Source of the DNA: Poriferisodalis sp965208555
GTDB lineage: Bacteria > Actinomycetota > Acidimicrobiia > Acidimicrobiales > Poriferisodalaceae
DNA: 64,000 nucleotides
Direction: 5' to 3'
NCBI RefSeq assembly: GCF_965208555.1
Contig: NZ_OZ242342.1
Location: 3,038,001-3,102,000, forward strand
The notes beneath the pieces are model-generated. The model saw only the letters and a program-made list of their open reading frames with translations. It did no database searches and was not told where the DNA came from. Shown here piece by piece: positions 1 to 8,249 of this stretch. Position 1 is the first letter of the stretch, and every line of letters begins with the position of its first letter. Position numbers and translations under genes: made by a program.

Positions 1-531
1 CTGCGGGCGGGCCTCGGCGAGCTGGCCAAGTACCACTTCATCGGCAGTCCCGCCGCGCAGCGCTGGCTCGCCAAGTCCGGCGGCAACCTCGCCGAGCTGC
101 CCATCGACGAGCGGGTCGCGGCGTGCGTGGCCATCAAGGCCGAGGTGGTGAGCTCGGACGAGACCGAGAGCGGCCGACGAGCGCTGCTGAACTACGGGCA
201 CACGCTGGGGCACGCACTCGAGATCGCCGGACGGTTCGACCTGCGCCACGGCGAGGCGGTGGCCATCGGGCTGCGCTACGCGGCGGAGGTGGCTCGCCTG
301 CTCGGGCGCATCGGCGACGATCGGGTGGCCGAGCACGAGCTGGTTCTGGATGCCTACGGCCTGAGCTGGAAGCTGCCGCCGGACGTCGATCATGACGAGA
401 TCATCGAGCTGTTCGGGCGCGACAAGAAAGCCGCCGACGGCATCACCTTCGTGCTCGACGGCCCCGACGGCCTCGAAGCGGTGCCCGGAGTCGACCCAGG
501 CGTGCTGCGCAGCGCGCTCGAGCGGATGTAG
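1..531 (+). CDS. aroB: 3-dehydroquinate synthase, C-terminal part (5' end outside window)
   Basis: The frame is open from base 1 and ends at TAG 529-531, so only the last 176 residues are present. AroB converts DAHP to 3-dehydroquinate, the second step of the shikimate pathway, in the cytosol with NAD+ and a divalent metal. The visible part has the family signature NYGHTLGHALE, which carries a metal-binding histidine, then RHGEAVAIG, which carries another, and the late lysine-rich stretch DKKAADG. The end of the protein looks complete. It is followed after 16 bases by aroQ, the next enzyme of the same pathway, so the two are surely cotranscribed. Confidence 0.96.
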   Translation: MRAGLGELAKYHFIGSPAAQRWLAKSGGNLAELPIDERVAACVAIKAEVVSSDETESGRRALLNYGHTLGHALEIAGRFDLRHGEAVAIGLRYAAEVARLLGRIGDDRVAEHELVLDAYGLSWKLPPDVDHDEIIELFGRDKKAADGITFVLDGPDGLEAVPGVDPGVLRSALERM

Positions 532-547
532 GCAGGAGCTGAAACAG

Positions 548-1048
548 ATGCCTCGCCACGTCCTGCTGCTGCTGTCGGGCCCGAACCTGAACCTGCTCGG
601 CACCCGCCAGCCCGAGATCTACGGCACCGACACCCTGCTCGACCACGTGCGGGCCGCCCGCCGGGCCGCGACCGAGCTCGGCTGGGACCTCGAGCATCGC
701 CAGAGCAACCACGAGGGCGACCTCGTCGATGCCATTCACGCAGGCATCGGCCGGGTCGAGGCCATTGTGGTGAACCCGGGCGCGTTGACCCACTACGGCT
801 GGTCGCTGCACGACGCACTGGCCGCCTTCGAGGGCCCGATCGTGGAGCTGCACCTGTCCGAACCCCGCGAGCGCGAGCCGTGGCGGCACCACTCGGTGGT
901 GGAGCCGCTGGCGACAGCACGGGTGGCGGGCCAGGGCGGCGCGGGCTACCCGCAGGCGGTGGCGCTGGCCATCGAAGCGGCGCGTGCCGCCGCCGAGGGG
1001 ACCGAGCCCGGGCTCGCCGCTGACGACGAAGCCGGCGGGCCGTCGTGA
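548..1048 (+). CDS. aroQ: Type II 3-dehydroquinate dehydratase
   Basis: This 166-residue enzyme dehydrates 3-dehydroquinate to 3-dehydroshikimate, the step after AroB. The N-terminus has the type II signature GPNLNLLGTRQPEIYG with the catalytic tyrosine. NPGALTHYGWSLHDAL and the histidine in ELHLSEPRERE follow. The usual SN pair of the HxSN motif reads SE here, a mild deviation. I chose ATG 548 because an AGGAG lies about ten bases upstream and the protein then begins right before the first beta strand. The open frame reaches back to 392 but would overlap aroB. Family length is about 145-160, so the C-terminus has a short tail. Confidence 0.95.
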   Translation: MPRHVLLLLSGPNLNLLGTRQPEIYGTDTLLDHVRAARRAATELGWDLEHRQSNHEGDLVDAIHAGIGRVEAIVVNPGALTHYGWSLHDALAAFEGPIVELHLSEPREREPWRHHSVVEPLATARVAGQGGAGYPQAVALAIEAARAAAEGTEPGLAADDEAGGPS

Positions 1049-1116
1049 CAGCGAGTGGTGCTTGTACCGTCCCGCTGCGAACCTCCGACCACCCAGGCTG
1101 ATTCCGAGGCGTTGAC

Positions 1117-1683
1117 ATGGCCATCTCCACCGCCGACTTCCGCAACGGCATGACGCTCGACCTCGCCGACGGGCTGTTCCAGCTCACCGAGTTCCAGCAC
1201 GTCAAGCCGGGCAAGGGCGGCGCGTTTGTCCGCACCACGCTCAAGAACGTCCGCACCGGCGCCACGCTCGAGCGCACCTTCCGGGCGGGCGAGCGCATGG
1301 AGCGCGCCGTCATCGACCAGCGCGACATGCAGTACCTGTACGCCGACGGCGACTCGCTGGTGTTCATGGACACCGACAGCTACGAGCAGCTCCCGGTCAG
1401 CCGCACGGCGGCCGGAAGCGCCACGAGCTTCCTGGTGGAAGGCGAGACCGCCACGGTGGTGCGTCACGGCGACGAGGTGCTGGGCGTGGAGCTGCCCGCG
1501 TCGGTGGTGCTGGAGGTGGCCGACACCGATCCCGGCGTGCAGGGCGACCGGGTGTCGGGCGCGCGCAAGCCGGCCACGATGTCCACCGGGCTGGTGGTGC
1601 AGGTGCCGCTGTTCATCGAGCCGGGCGAGCGGCTGAAGGTGGACACCCGCAGCGGCGACTACATCGAGCGGGCCCGCGGCTGA
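1117..1683 (+). CDS. efp: Elongation factor P
   Basis: EF-P binds ribosomes stalled on polyproline stretches and helps peptide-bond formation. The 188-residue protein has the three-barrel layout of the family. The loop HVKPGKGGAFVR near residues 28-39 carries the lysine (K33) that corresponds to the modified Lys34 of E. coli, and DRDMQYLY-like and VSGARKPATMSTGL motifs follow. No modification enzyme is visible in the window. It lies between aroQ and nusB, the usual actinobacterial order, with a 68-base gap upstream that may hold its own promoter. Confidence 0.96.
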   Translation: MAISTADFRNGMTLDLADGLFQLTEFQHVKPGKGGAFVRTTLKNVRTGATLERTFRAGERMERAVIDQRDMQYLYADGDSLVFMDTDSYEQLPVSRTAAGSATSFLVEGETATVVRHGDEVLGVELPASVVLEVADTDPGVQGDRVSGARKPATMSTGLVVQVPLFIEPGERLKVDTRSGDYIERARG

Positions 1684-1721
1684 CGCCGCCGGGTCGCTGA
1701 CCGGGGTCGAAACCCGCCGCC

Positions 1722-2147
1722 ATGAGCCGCCCCGGCGACCCGTTCGCCGCTCCCGACGAGCCGACCCGCCGCCGCGAGGCGCGCCAGCGCTCGGTGGAGC
1801 TGCTGTACGAGGCCGAGATGAAATCGTGCGAGCTGGCCGACGTGCTTGCCGAGCAGGTCAGCGACCTCGACCCGTTCGCGCTCGAGCTGGCCACCGGCGT
1901 CGACGCCCAGCGCGAGGCCCTGACCGGGCGGCTTGGGGGGCTGCTGAACGAGGGGTGGACGCCGCAGCGCCTCGGCGTGTGCGATCGGCTCATCCTGCTG
2001 CAAGGTCTGTTGGAGCTGGAGCGAGGGGCGGCCCCGGCGGCAGTGGTCATCAACGAGGCCGTCGAGCTGGCGCACCGGCTGGGTGCCACCGACCGCAGCG
2101 GGGCCCTGGTGAACGGCGTGCTCGCTGCCGCCGTCGACGGCCGGTGA
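1722..2147 (+). CDS. nusB: Transcription antitermination factor NusB
   Basis: NusB works with NusE(S10), NusA and NusG in rRNA antitermination. The 141-residue all-helical protein shows RREARQRSVELLYEAE at the N-terminus (usually ARxxAlqalyq) and NEAVELAHRLGATDRSGALVNGVL near the end, the standard NusB C-terminal motif. The helix carrying DRLILLQGLLELE also fits. It follows efp by 38 bases, as in many actinobacteria. In those genomes the pyr operon often comes next; here an 11-kb accessory block intervenes. Confidence 0.93.
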   Translation: MSRPGDPFAAPDEPTRRREARQRSVELLYEAEMKSCELADVLAEQVSDLDPFALELATGVDAQREALTGRLGGLLNEGWTPQRLGVCDRLILLQGLLELERGAAPAAVVINEAVELAHRLGATDRSGALVNGVLAAAVDGR

Positions 2148-2171
2148 CAGCCCGATCGTGACGGTCGATAC

Positions 2172-3395
2172 GTGAGCCCAGCGGGCGATCCGCAGCCGCG
2201 GCGGATCGCCGAACGCGAACTCGTCTTCATGCTGGGCGCCATCAGCGCTACCACGGCACTGGGCATCGACATGGCGCTGCCCGCATTCGGCGACATCCGG
2301 CTCGGCCTCGGGCTCGCTGCCGATTCGCCCCGGGTGGCGCTCACGGTCACCCTCTACTTCTTCGGCATGGCCGGCGCGCAGATGTTCTACGGGCCGTTCA
2401 CCGACCGCTTCGGGCGCAAGCCGGTGCTGTACGCCGGGCTGGCGCTGTACACCCTGGGGGCCTTGGGCTCTGCGCTGGCCCCGTCGTTCGGCGTGCTGAT
2501 CGCCAGCCGGCTGGTCTGGGGCATCGGCGCTGCGGGTCCCCGTGCGCTGTCGCTGGCGATCGGCCGTGACCTGTACGAAGGCGACCGGCTGGGCCGGGTG
2601 CTGTCAGCGGTGATGGCGGTGTTCATGGTGGTGCCCGCCATTGCGCCGCTGCTGGGCCAAGCCGTGCTGGCGCTGGGCACGTGGCGCTGGGTGATGGGCG
2701 CCCCGATGGTGCTCACGGTGGTGCTGGCGCTGTGGATCATCCGGCTGCCCGAGTCGCTGCCGCCCGAGCGCCGCCGCCCGCTCACCCTGGCCCGCACCCG
2801 CGAGGCCGTCGTCGCGGTGTTCGCCAACCGGCTCACGATCGGCTCGGCGCTGGCCGTGATGTTCGACATGGGCGCGTTCTTCTCGTTCCTGGGCAGCAGC
2901 CAGCTGCTGTTCGATGACGTCTATGGCCGCGGGGACGTGTTCGCGTACTACTTCGCCGGGATGAGCGTGTTCATGGGGCTGGTGGTGTTCACCGGCAGCC
3001 GGCTGGTGACACAGATCGGCGCCGACCGGATGATCGTGACGCTGCTGCCGATCACGGTGTGCCTGTCGGCCGCGCTGGCGCTGTGGTCGTGGCAAGCCGG
3101 CGGCCAGCCGTGGTTCTTCGGCTGGTTCGCCGTGATCGTGGCCGTCAATGCATTGCGCACGTTCGTGAACCCGCTGATCCAGGCCCAAGCCATGGGGCCG
3201 ATGGGCGAGCTGGCCGGTACTGCCTCAGCGGTGATCGGCACGATCTCGATGGGCGGCGGCGCCGTGCTGGCCATGCTCATCGATCGCATGATCGCCGGCT
3301 CGGTGACCCCGCTGGTGGTGGCCTACGCCGGGTACGGGGCGATCGGGCTCGGCTTCGCCCTGTGGGCCCGCCGCCACAGGTCGAAAATCAGATAG
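2172..3395 (+). CDS. MFS drug-resistance transporter, Bcr/CflA-like
   Basis: This is a 407-residue integral membrane protein with about twelve hydrophobic segments. Segment 1 is near residues 15-35 (FMLGAISATTALGIDMALPA), and the MFS motif A-like loop GPFTDRFGRKPVLY lies between segments 2 and 3. The DMALP at the end of helix 1 is typical of the Bcr/CflA group of drug:H+ antiporters (DHA1). Substrate cannot be told from sequence. GTG 2172 is the only reasonable start, 24 bases after nusB. It is the first gene of the accessory block between nusB and pyrR. Confidence 0.85.
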   Translation: MSPAGDPQPRRIAERELVFMLGAISATTALGIDMALPAFGDIRLGLGLAADSPRVALTVTLYFFGMAGAQMFYGPFTDRFGRKPVLYAGLALYTLGALGSALAPSFGVLIASRLVWGIGAAGPRALSLAIGRDLYEGDRLGRVLSAVMAVFMVVPAIAPLLGQAVLALGTWRWVMGAPMVLTVVLALWIIRLPESLPPERRRPLTLARTREAVVAVFANRLTIGSALAVMFDMGAFFSFLGSSQLLFDDVYGRGDVFAYYFAGMSVFMGLVVFTGSRLVTQIGADRMIVTLLPITVCLSAALALWSWQAGGQPWFFGWFAVIVAVNALRTFVNPLIQAQAMGPMGELAGTASAVIGTISMGGGAVLAMLIDRMIAGSVTPLVVAYAGYGAIGLGFALWARRHRSKIR

Positions 3396-3406
3396 ATCGA
3401 AAATCA
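3381..3406. repeat. Two direct copies of TCGAAAATCA, 16-base period
   Basis: TCGAAAATCA occurs at 3381-3390 and again at 3397-3406, straddling the stop codon of the MFS gene. The stretch is clearly A+T-richer than its surroundings and lies about 100 bases before the first gene of the Tad-like locus. It could be a regulator-binding site or an UP-like part of a promoter; nothing more can be shown. The rest of 3407-3508 shows no confident promoter or terminator. Confidence 0.5.
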
Positions 3407-3508
3407 TTGGAATAGACTGACATAGCGCGTGTAGAACTCACTGGCACCCCAGCAACAGCTTCGACAAGGCGAGGCGGCTGCGGGAAGCGAGTTCTCAGGA
3501 GCAGTGCG

Positions 3509-5446
3509 ATGGCCGTCTTCCCGTGCCGAGACGCAAGAGCCAGTCGCCGAGCATGCGTCGCAGCAGCGCTGGTGGTGCTCGCTGCCGCATGCGGCGGCGA
3601 CGACGCAGAACCGGTCGATCTCGGCCCGCCCATCTCGGCGGCACCGAGCGCTGCCACGAACGAGGTGCGGGGCGGCGCGTCCCTGCCGCAGCCGGCCACC
3701 GAGGCACGGCCGATCGCTGCCGGCGGTGGCGGCTTCCCAGTGCACCTGCCACAGCCGCCGCCCGATGTGCCCTCGGGAGTCAGCATCGGCGCCGGGCGCA
3801 TCTGGGTGCCCTGGCCGCCCTACCCGCCGCCTCCGGCGGTCGCCCAGCCCGTCGTGACCGGCTCGCAATCGGCCTTGCTCGAGGACACAGCGGCTGGCCA
3901 ACGGCACATCGTCGAGCAGCGTCAGCGATGGGAGGCCAAGCCGGTGTACCTGGCGGCCGCACGCAAGGCCTTCGATCACGGCAGCCGGGTTGCCCGGCGG
4001 CGCGCCGGCACGGAGTCGGCGTGGGAACTGGTGATCGATCCAGCCGGGGTCGTCTATGAGACCCACCTTGCGGCCGACCGCAGCGCCGCCTACGACCACG
4101 CCGCGCTGTGCCCGCCGCATCCGACGCCGCAGACGCTCGGGATCGACGCGGGCTACAGCGCCCAGCAGCGCGATCGGGCCGCCGCCGCCGTCGAGGCCTT
4201 CATGCTGGGAATGCGCTCGCCCGGCGGCAGGCCCGTGCACTCATGGGGCACCACGACGAATGACATAGCCAAGCTGCTCGCCTACAGCCCCGGCGAGCCG
4301 ATGGAGCTTGCACTCGGCGGCCACGGCCTGACCGACGCGGGATTCTTCCCCGGCGACTGGTCCACCCAGGCGAAGACGTGGCTCACCCGACGGGCAGCGC
4401 AGGGCGCCGTCACCGACTCGCTCGTCGGTCACGCCGCTGTGAGTCGCGGCCCCGACACGCTGTGGGAGGCCTGCAGCGACCTGGCGACGATCACGCCCGG
4501 CATCTACACCACCTCGCACCGCACCCGCCAGCTCGAATCGCTGTGGGCGCGGGGCCTGCGCCTCGAGTTCACCTCCCCTGCCGTCGATCGGGCCTGGGTA
4601 GCCGACCTCAGCTCCGCGGGACACGCGCTCGCGGTGATCTGCCACGCGCCGGGACAGTCCTTCCTGGTCGATGCCTCGACCGGAGAGCGCCTCGATGCCG
4701 GCACCGACCATCGGGCGCAGGTCGAAGCCATGTGGCTGACGTGGTCCCGGCTCAGCTACCGCGTGCTGCGCAGTGCGCTGTTCCACGGCGGATGCGAGAG
4801 CGAGGCTTTCGCGAGCGCAGCGCAGTGGCTGCAGGGCGAGAAGGACGCTCACGCCGAAGCCGTCGACTGGTCCGATCCGCACGCGTGGGGCTCGGGCGTG
4901 CGCAACCAGTGGGTCGCTGTGCGCGAGTGGGTGCAGGTGTCCCAGGCCGAGGCGTGGCGCGCTCACCGCGATCACCGCTGGCACCTGGCGTTCTGGTGCG
5001 AGACCGGCATTCCCGTCGGGGCATTGGTCGACGGTGCGCTGCAACGGCCCGAGTTGGAGCCCCACTGCACTCCCGAGCAGTGGGCGGCACTGCAGGACGC
5101 CGTCACGGCAGCAGCTGAGGTCACCTCGGAGCTCTCGGCGGCGAACTGGGATCCGGGCGCGAGCTGGCACGAGCGGATGTACCTCTCGCCGTTCAAGTCG
5201 CTCGAGCAGATCCTCGGCTGTCCCCCGGATCCCGACCTCATCGGCGAGGCACTGGGGCGACCCGTCGAGCGGCGTGCGAAGCGACCCTGGCCGCCGGGAC
5301 TGCTGCCGCTCACCCCGCCCGATCGGGCCTACCCACATCCGATGCCGCCGTGCCCGCAGGCCGGCTGGCCGCCGCAGACCGATCGTTACTGGTGGCCTGA
5401 GGCAGCACCGCTGGCCGAGGCGCCGCCGGCTGAGGTCGCGTCATGA
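3509..5446 (+). CDS. Large putative lipoprotein of the Tad-like locus, unknown function
   Basis: I do not recognise a domain in this 645-residue protein. The N-terminus is a signal sequence with a lipobox ending in LAAAC (Cys28), followed by GGDDAEP, so it is probably a membrane-anchored lipoprotein on the outer face. A proline- and glycine-rich linker runs to about residue 120. The bulk is tryptophan-rich with scattered cysteines, and ends in a proline-rich tail. ATG 3509 has an AGGAG nine bases upstream. It overlaps the next gene by four bases (ATGA), so it belongs to the locus with the secretion ATPase and TadB/C genes, and may be a surface or tip component of that machine. Confidence 0.75.
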   Translation: MAVFPCRDARASRRACVAAALVVLAAACGGDDAEPVDLGPPISAAPSAATNEVRGGASLPQPATEARPIAAGGGGFPVHLPQPPPDVPSGVSIGAGRIWVPWPPYPPPPAVAQPVVTGSQSALLEDTAAGQRHIVEQRQRWEAKPVYLAAARKAFDHGSRVARRRAGTESAWELVIDPAGVVYETHLAADRSAAYDHAALCPPHPTPQTLGIDAGYSAQQRDRAAAAVEAFMLGMRSPGGRPVHSWGTTTNDIAKLLAYSPGEPMELALGGHGLTDAGFFPGDWSTQAKTWLTRRAAQGAVTDSLVGHAAVSRGPDTLWEACSDLATITPGIYTTSHRTRQLESLWARGLRLEFTSPAVDRAWVADLSSAGHALAVICHAPGQSFLVDASTGERLDAGTDHRAQVEAMWLTWSRLSYRVLRSALFHGGCESEAFASAAQWLQGEKDAHAEAVDWSDPHAWGSGVRNQWVAVREWVQVSQAEAWRAHRDHRWHLAFWCETGIPVGALVDGALQRPELEPHCTPEQWAALQDAVTAAAEVTSELSAANWDPGASWHERMYLSPFKSLEQILGCPPDPDLIGEALGRPVERRAKRPWPPGLLPLTPPDRAYPHPMPPCPQAGWPPQTDRYWWPEAAPLAEAPPAEVAS

Positions 5447-7614
5447 CCGCCCGGCGCGCGGCTTGGTGGACGCTCACTGTCGTGATGGCTGCGTTGCCGC
5501 TGGCGATCATCGCGGCACGCAGCGACTCCGCCGGTGCGCAGGCCTCGGTTGCACCGGTGCTGAGCTGTCCCGCGGGGATGGCGCTCGACCGCGCTAGCGG
5601 GTCATGCCTCACGCAGCGAACCGAGACTGCGCTCCGCCCGTCGAGCTGTCCGGCGGGATCCACACAGGTTCCCGGCCAGTACGGCGGCCACGTGTGCCAG
5701 ACCAAGGTGACCAGCACGGTGAACACCGGGCGCACCCGGCAGGTGTACAGCCACACGACTTACGCGAACGTGTGGGTGTCGACTGGCACCGAGCAAGTCC
5801 AGACCGGCACGAAACGCGTCTGGATGCCGCCACGGACGGCCGTGGAGCCGCTGGTGCCGCCGCTGCGGGTGCAGACCGGCACCACCCGGCGTTGCGACTT
5901 CGACCCGATCTCGGGCCAGCAGCACAACTGCCGAGACGTGCCGGTCTACGGCTACCAGACGACCCAGACGGTCACCATTCCCGGCTACTGGAGCGAGACG
6001 CCCATCTACGAGACGCGTGAGACCGGCTACTGGGATCGAGTGCCCACCATCCACTACACCACCGAGCCGATCTTCGAGACCGTGGTGGAGTGGGTGACGT
6101 CGGCGGCGACAGAGGGCCCGTGCCCGTCAGGCTGGCAGCTCGCCGGCAGCCAGTGCGAGCGCACTGTCTTGGGCCAGCCGTCTGCTGCGCCGACGCAGAG
6201 CTGCCCGTCAGGCTCGGTTCCCCGCTACGGCGACGCGCTGGGCGGCACCGGCCCGTCGGCGCTGACGTGCCAATCGAGCACACCCGGCTCTGGCACGAAT
6301 ACCGGCACCTCCCAGGAGGACAGCGGCGGCTCGGAGACTTCGCCTGACGGCGGGGCGCGGCCGTTGCATCATTTGGCCGGCGAGAGCGATGATCGGCTCG
6401 CCGAACTGGGCATCCATCGCTGCGCCGACGGGCTGCTGTCGTACGTGGCGTGCGACGCGCTGCCCGGACGCACCTGGGACAGCGACCCCGGCATCTGCGA
6501 CGACATCGAGGGCACCACCTACCGGCCCGACCACGGCGGCAGCTGCGTCACCGCCAGCGATGTGCTCAACAAGTGCACGACGCCCGGCAACTGCGGGGAG
6601 ACCACCATCCGCACCTACTGCCCGGCGATCGGGGAGCTGGCAGGCACGCAGATCCAGGAGCACGTTCACCCAGATCGCGGTGCGGAGACCTACCGGGTGT
6701 GCATCTTCGACTGCTCGAGCTTCGGCACCCTGCCGCCATACGTGCAGTCGCGCATCAACGGCTCCTACGACTACGCCTGCCTGCCGGTGCCCGATGCGGA
6801 GGCGTCCCCGACGGCTACGACATCGCCGTCGACAACTGCTGCCACTACCGCCATGTCGGCCGGGCCGGAGGGCAGAGACGGCGCGGGCGATCCGCCCGAC
6901 AGCGGCGGACCCGACGTCACGGTGGCCACGACGCTGCCGACGGCTCCCACCACAGCTCCCGCTCCGCAGTGCGCGTCACTGCCGCCACTGCCGCTGGCCC
7001 GCGCCGATGCGGCTGCGCTGGGGTGGGAGTCGCGTGTGCGCTCGGGCGACGTGGCCTCGTCGCCCCAGCGTCACCTGCCTGGCGGCGGCCGGTTCCTGCA
7101 GGTGGCGCCGGGGCGCGGCTGGATGCGGGCGCCGCGCATCGTGCAGATCAGCGATCCGAACTGCACGTGGACCGTGACGCAGGTGCGTACCGCCTGGTCT
7201 GAGCTGCGGCCGTGGATCGTCGCCGAGCGCCAGCGCATGGAGGCCGAACCGAGCACTGCGCATCTCGTCGAGCGTTGGAGGGCGCTTGCCGCCGATCAGC
7301 AGCAGTTGCTGCGCCAGTGGCACCGGTCCGGTGCGGCTCCCACCGAGGTCGTGTGCGCGATGGCCGATGCCATCGCGGCCACGGCATCCTCCGACTGCGA
7401 TTGGCTGTTCAGCCACCCGGGGGCCTACGCCTGGCGCTTCGACGCCTGCTTCGAGGTCGCCCACGCACCGGGACAGGTCGGCTCGGGCGGGAGCAGCCCG
7501 CCGGCAGGCGGCGACTGCTGGACGACGCTGGCTTCGGGGGTGGATTGGATCCGGCCGGTGAGCGACTACGCGGACGGTCGGGTGACGGTCACCCAGGGCG
7601 GCACGCGGCCGTGA
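5443..7614 (+). CDS. Secreted cysteine-rich repeat protein of the Tad-like locus
   Basis: This 723-residue protein has a Sec signal peptide (hydrophobic stretch residues 8-24, likely cleavage after AGAQA near residue 34) and no other obvious membrane segment. At least four Cys-pair modules start with CP[AS]G and close with a second Cys 12-22 residues later (CPAGMALDRASGSC, CPSGWQLAGSQC and two longer ones). Between them is a Thr/Tyr/Trp-rich stretch with repeated QTGT and ETPIYETRETGYW motifs, then a Thr/Ser/Pro linker near residue 450-500 and a C-terminal Cys-containing domain. It overlaps both neighbours by four bases. A structural surface or pilus-associated role is inference from context only. 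Confidence 0.75.
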   Translation: MTARRAAWWTLTVVMAALPLAIIAARSDSAGAQASVAPVLSCPAGMALDRASGSCLTQRTETALRPSSCPAGSTQVPGQYGGHVCQTKVTSTVNTGRTRQVYSHTTYANVWVSTGTEQVQTGTKRVWMPPRTAVEPLVPPLRVQTGTTRRCDFDPISGQQHNCRDVPVYGYQTTQTVTIPGYWSETPIYETRETGYWDRVPTIHYTTEPIFETVVEWVTSAATEGPCPSGWQLAGSQCERTVLGQPSAAPTQSCPSGSVPRYGDALGGTGPSALTCQSSTPGSGTNTGTSQEDSGGSETSPDGGARPLHHLAGESDDRLAELGIHRCADGLLSYVACDALPGRTWDSDPGICDDIEGTTYRPDHGGSCVTASDVLNKCTTPGNCGETTIRTYCPAIGELAGTQIQEHVHPDRGAETYRVCIFDCSSFGTLPPYVQSRINGSYDYACLPVPDAEASPTATTSPSTTAATTAMSAGPEGRDGAGDPPDSGGPDVTVATTLPTAPTTAPAPQCASLPPLPLARADAAALGWESRVRSGDVASSPQRHLPGGGRFLQVAPGRGWMRAPRIVQISDPNCTWTVTQVRTAWSELRPWIVAERQRMEAEPSTAHLVERWRALAADQQQLLRQWHRSGAAPTEVVCAMADAIAATASSDCDWLFSHPGAYAWRFDACFEVAHAPGQVGSGGSSPPAGGDCWTTLASGVDWIRPVSDYADGRVTVTQGGTRP

Positions 7615-8246
7615 CGTCGCCGGCGCATCCCGGCTACGGGACCGATGATCCGGCGCCGGCCTCGGCGGGCGCGCGGCGCGCCGGCGTCGAGCCGTGGCGG
7701 GTTGCTGTCTCAGCGGCGATCGTCGCCATCGTCGTCGCGGCCATCTGGCTCTGGGGCCGCCCGCACCGCGAGCCTCCCCACTCACCGGTGGCGATCACCG
7801 CCGAAGCGTGGCTCGCAGGCCAGCCGGCGGGCGCCTTCGAAGCGGTGACCGTTCCCCAAGAGCTCGCCGGGCACTTGGCCGATCCCGACTCGATCGCGGG
7901 CAGCGTCGTCGCATTCGACGTGCCAGCGGGGATCTTCGTCTCGCCTGCCCTGCTGGGTCCGCCCGAGGCCGCTTCAGGCACACGCACCGCCATCCGGTTG
8001 AGCGCGGACACCTCTGCGTGGCCCGAGCCAGGACCGGGCCCGGGGAGCCGGGCCGTGGTGGCGGGTGTGCTGGGCGGCTGCGCGCTCGACGTGACCACCC
8101 TGGTCGGCGGTGCCGAGGGGAGCATCGTGGTGCACGTCGATCCCCCTGACGCTGCGCGCTACGCACGCGTCGCGGAGCTCGACGGCCTGGTGGTCTGGCC
8201 GGCGCCGCCCGACGGCTGGCCCGAGTGCAGAGCGGCGGGGGGCTGA
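7611..8246 (+). CDS. CpaB/RcpC-like SAF-domain protein
   Basis: A 211-residue protein with one N-terminal membrane anchor (about residues 26-46, VAVSAAIVAIVVAAIWLWG) and an extracytoplasmic remainder. The stretch ITAEAWLAGQPAG ... VAFDVPAGIFVSPALLG resembles the SAF/CpaB pattern (two strands around a GxxVxxDVPAG turn). In Flp/Tad systems CpaB/RcpC is a periplasmic or cell-wall-side assembly factor. I chose GTG 7611, which overlaps the upstream stop (GTGA). Position just before the CpaF-type ATPase supports the call, though the similarity is weak. Confidence 0.6.
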   Translation: MTSPAHPGYGTDDPAPASAGARRAGVEPWRVAVSAAIVAIVVAAIWLWGRPHREPPHSPVAITAEAWLAGQPAGAFEAVTVPQELAGHLADPDSIAGSVVAFDVPAGIFVSPALLGPPEAASGTRTAIRLSADTSAWPEPGPGPGSRAVVAGVLGGCALDVTTLVGGAEGSIVVHVDPPDAARYARVAELDGLVVWPAPPDGWPECRAAGG

Positions 8247-8249
8247 GGC

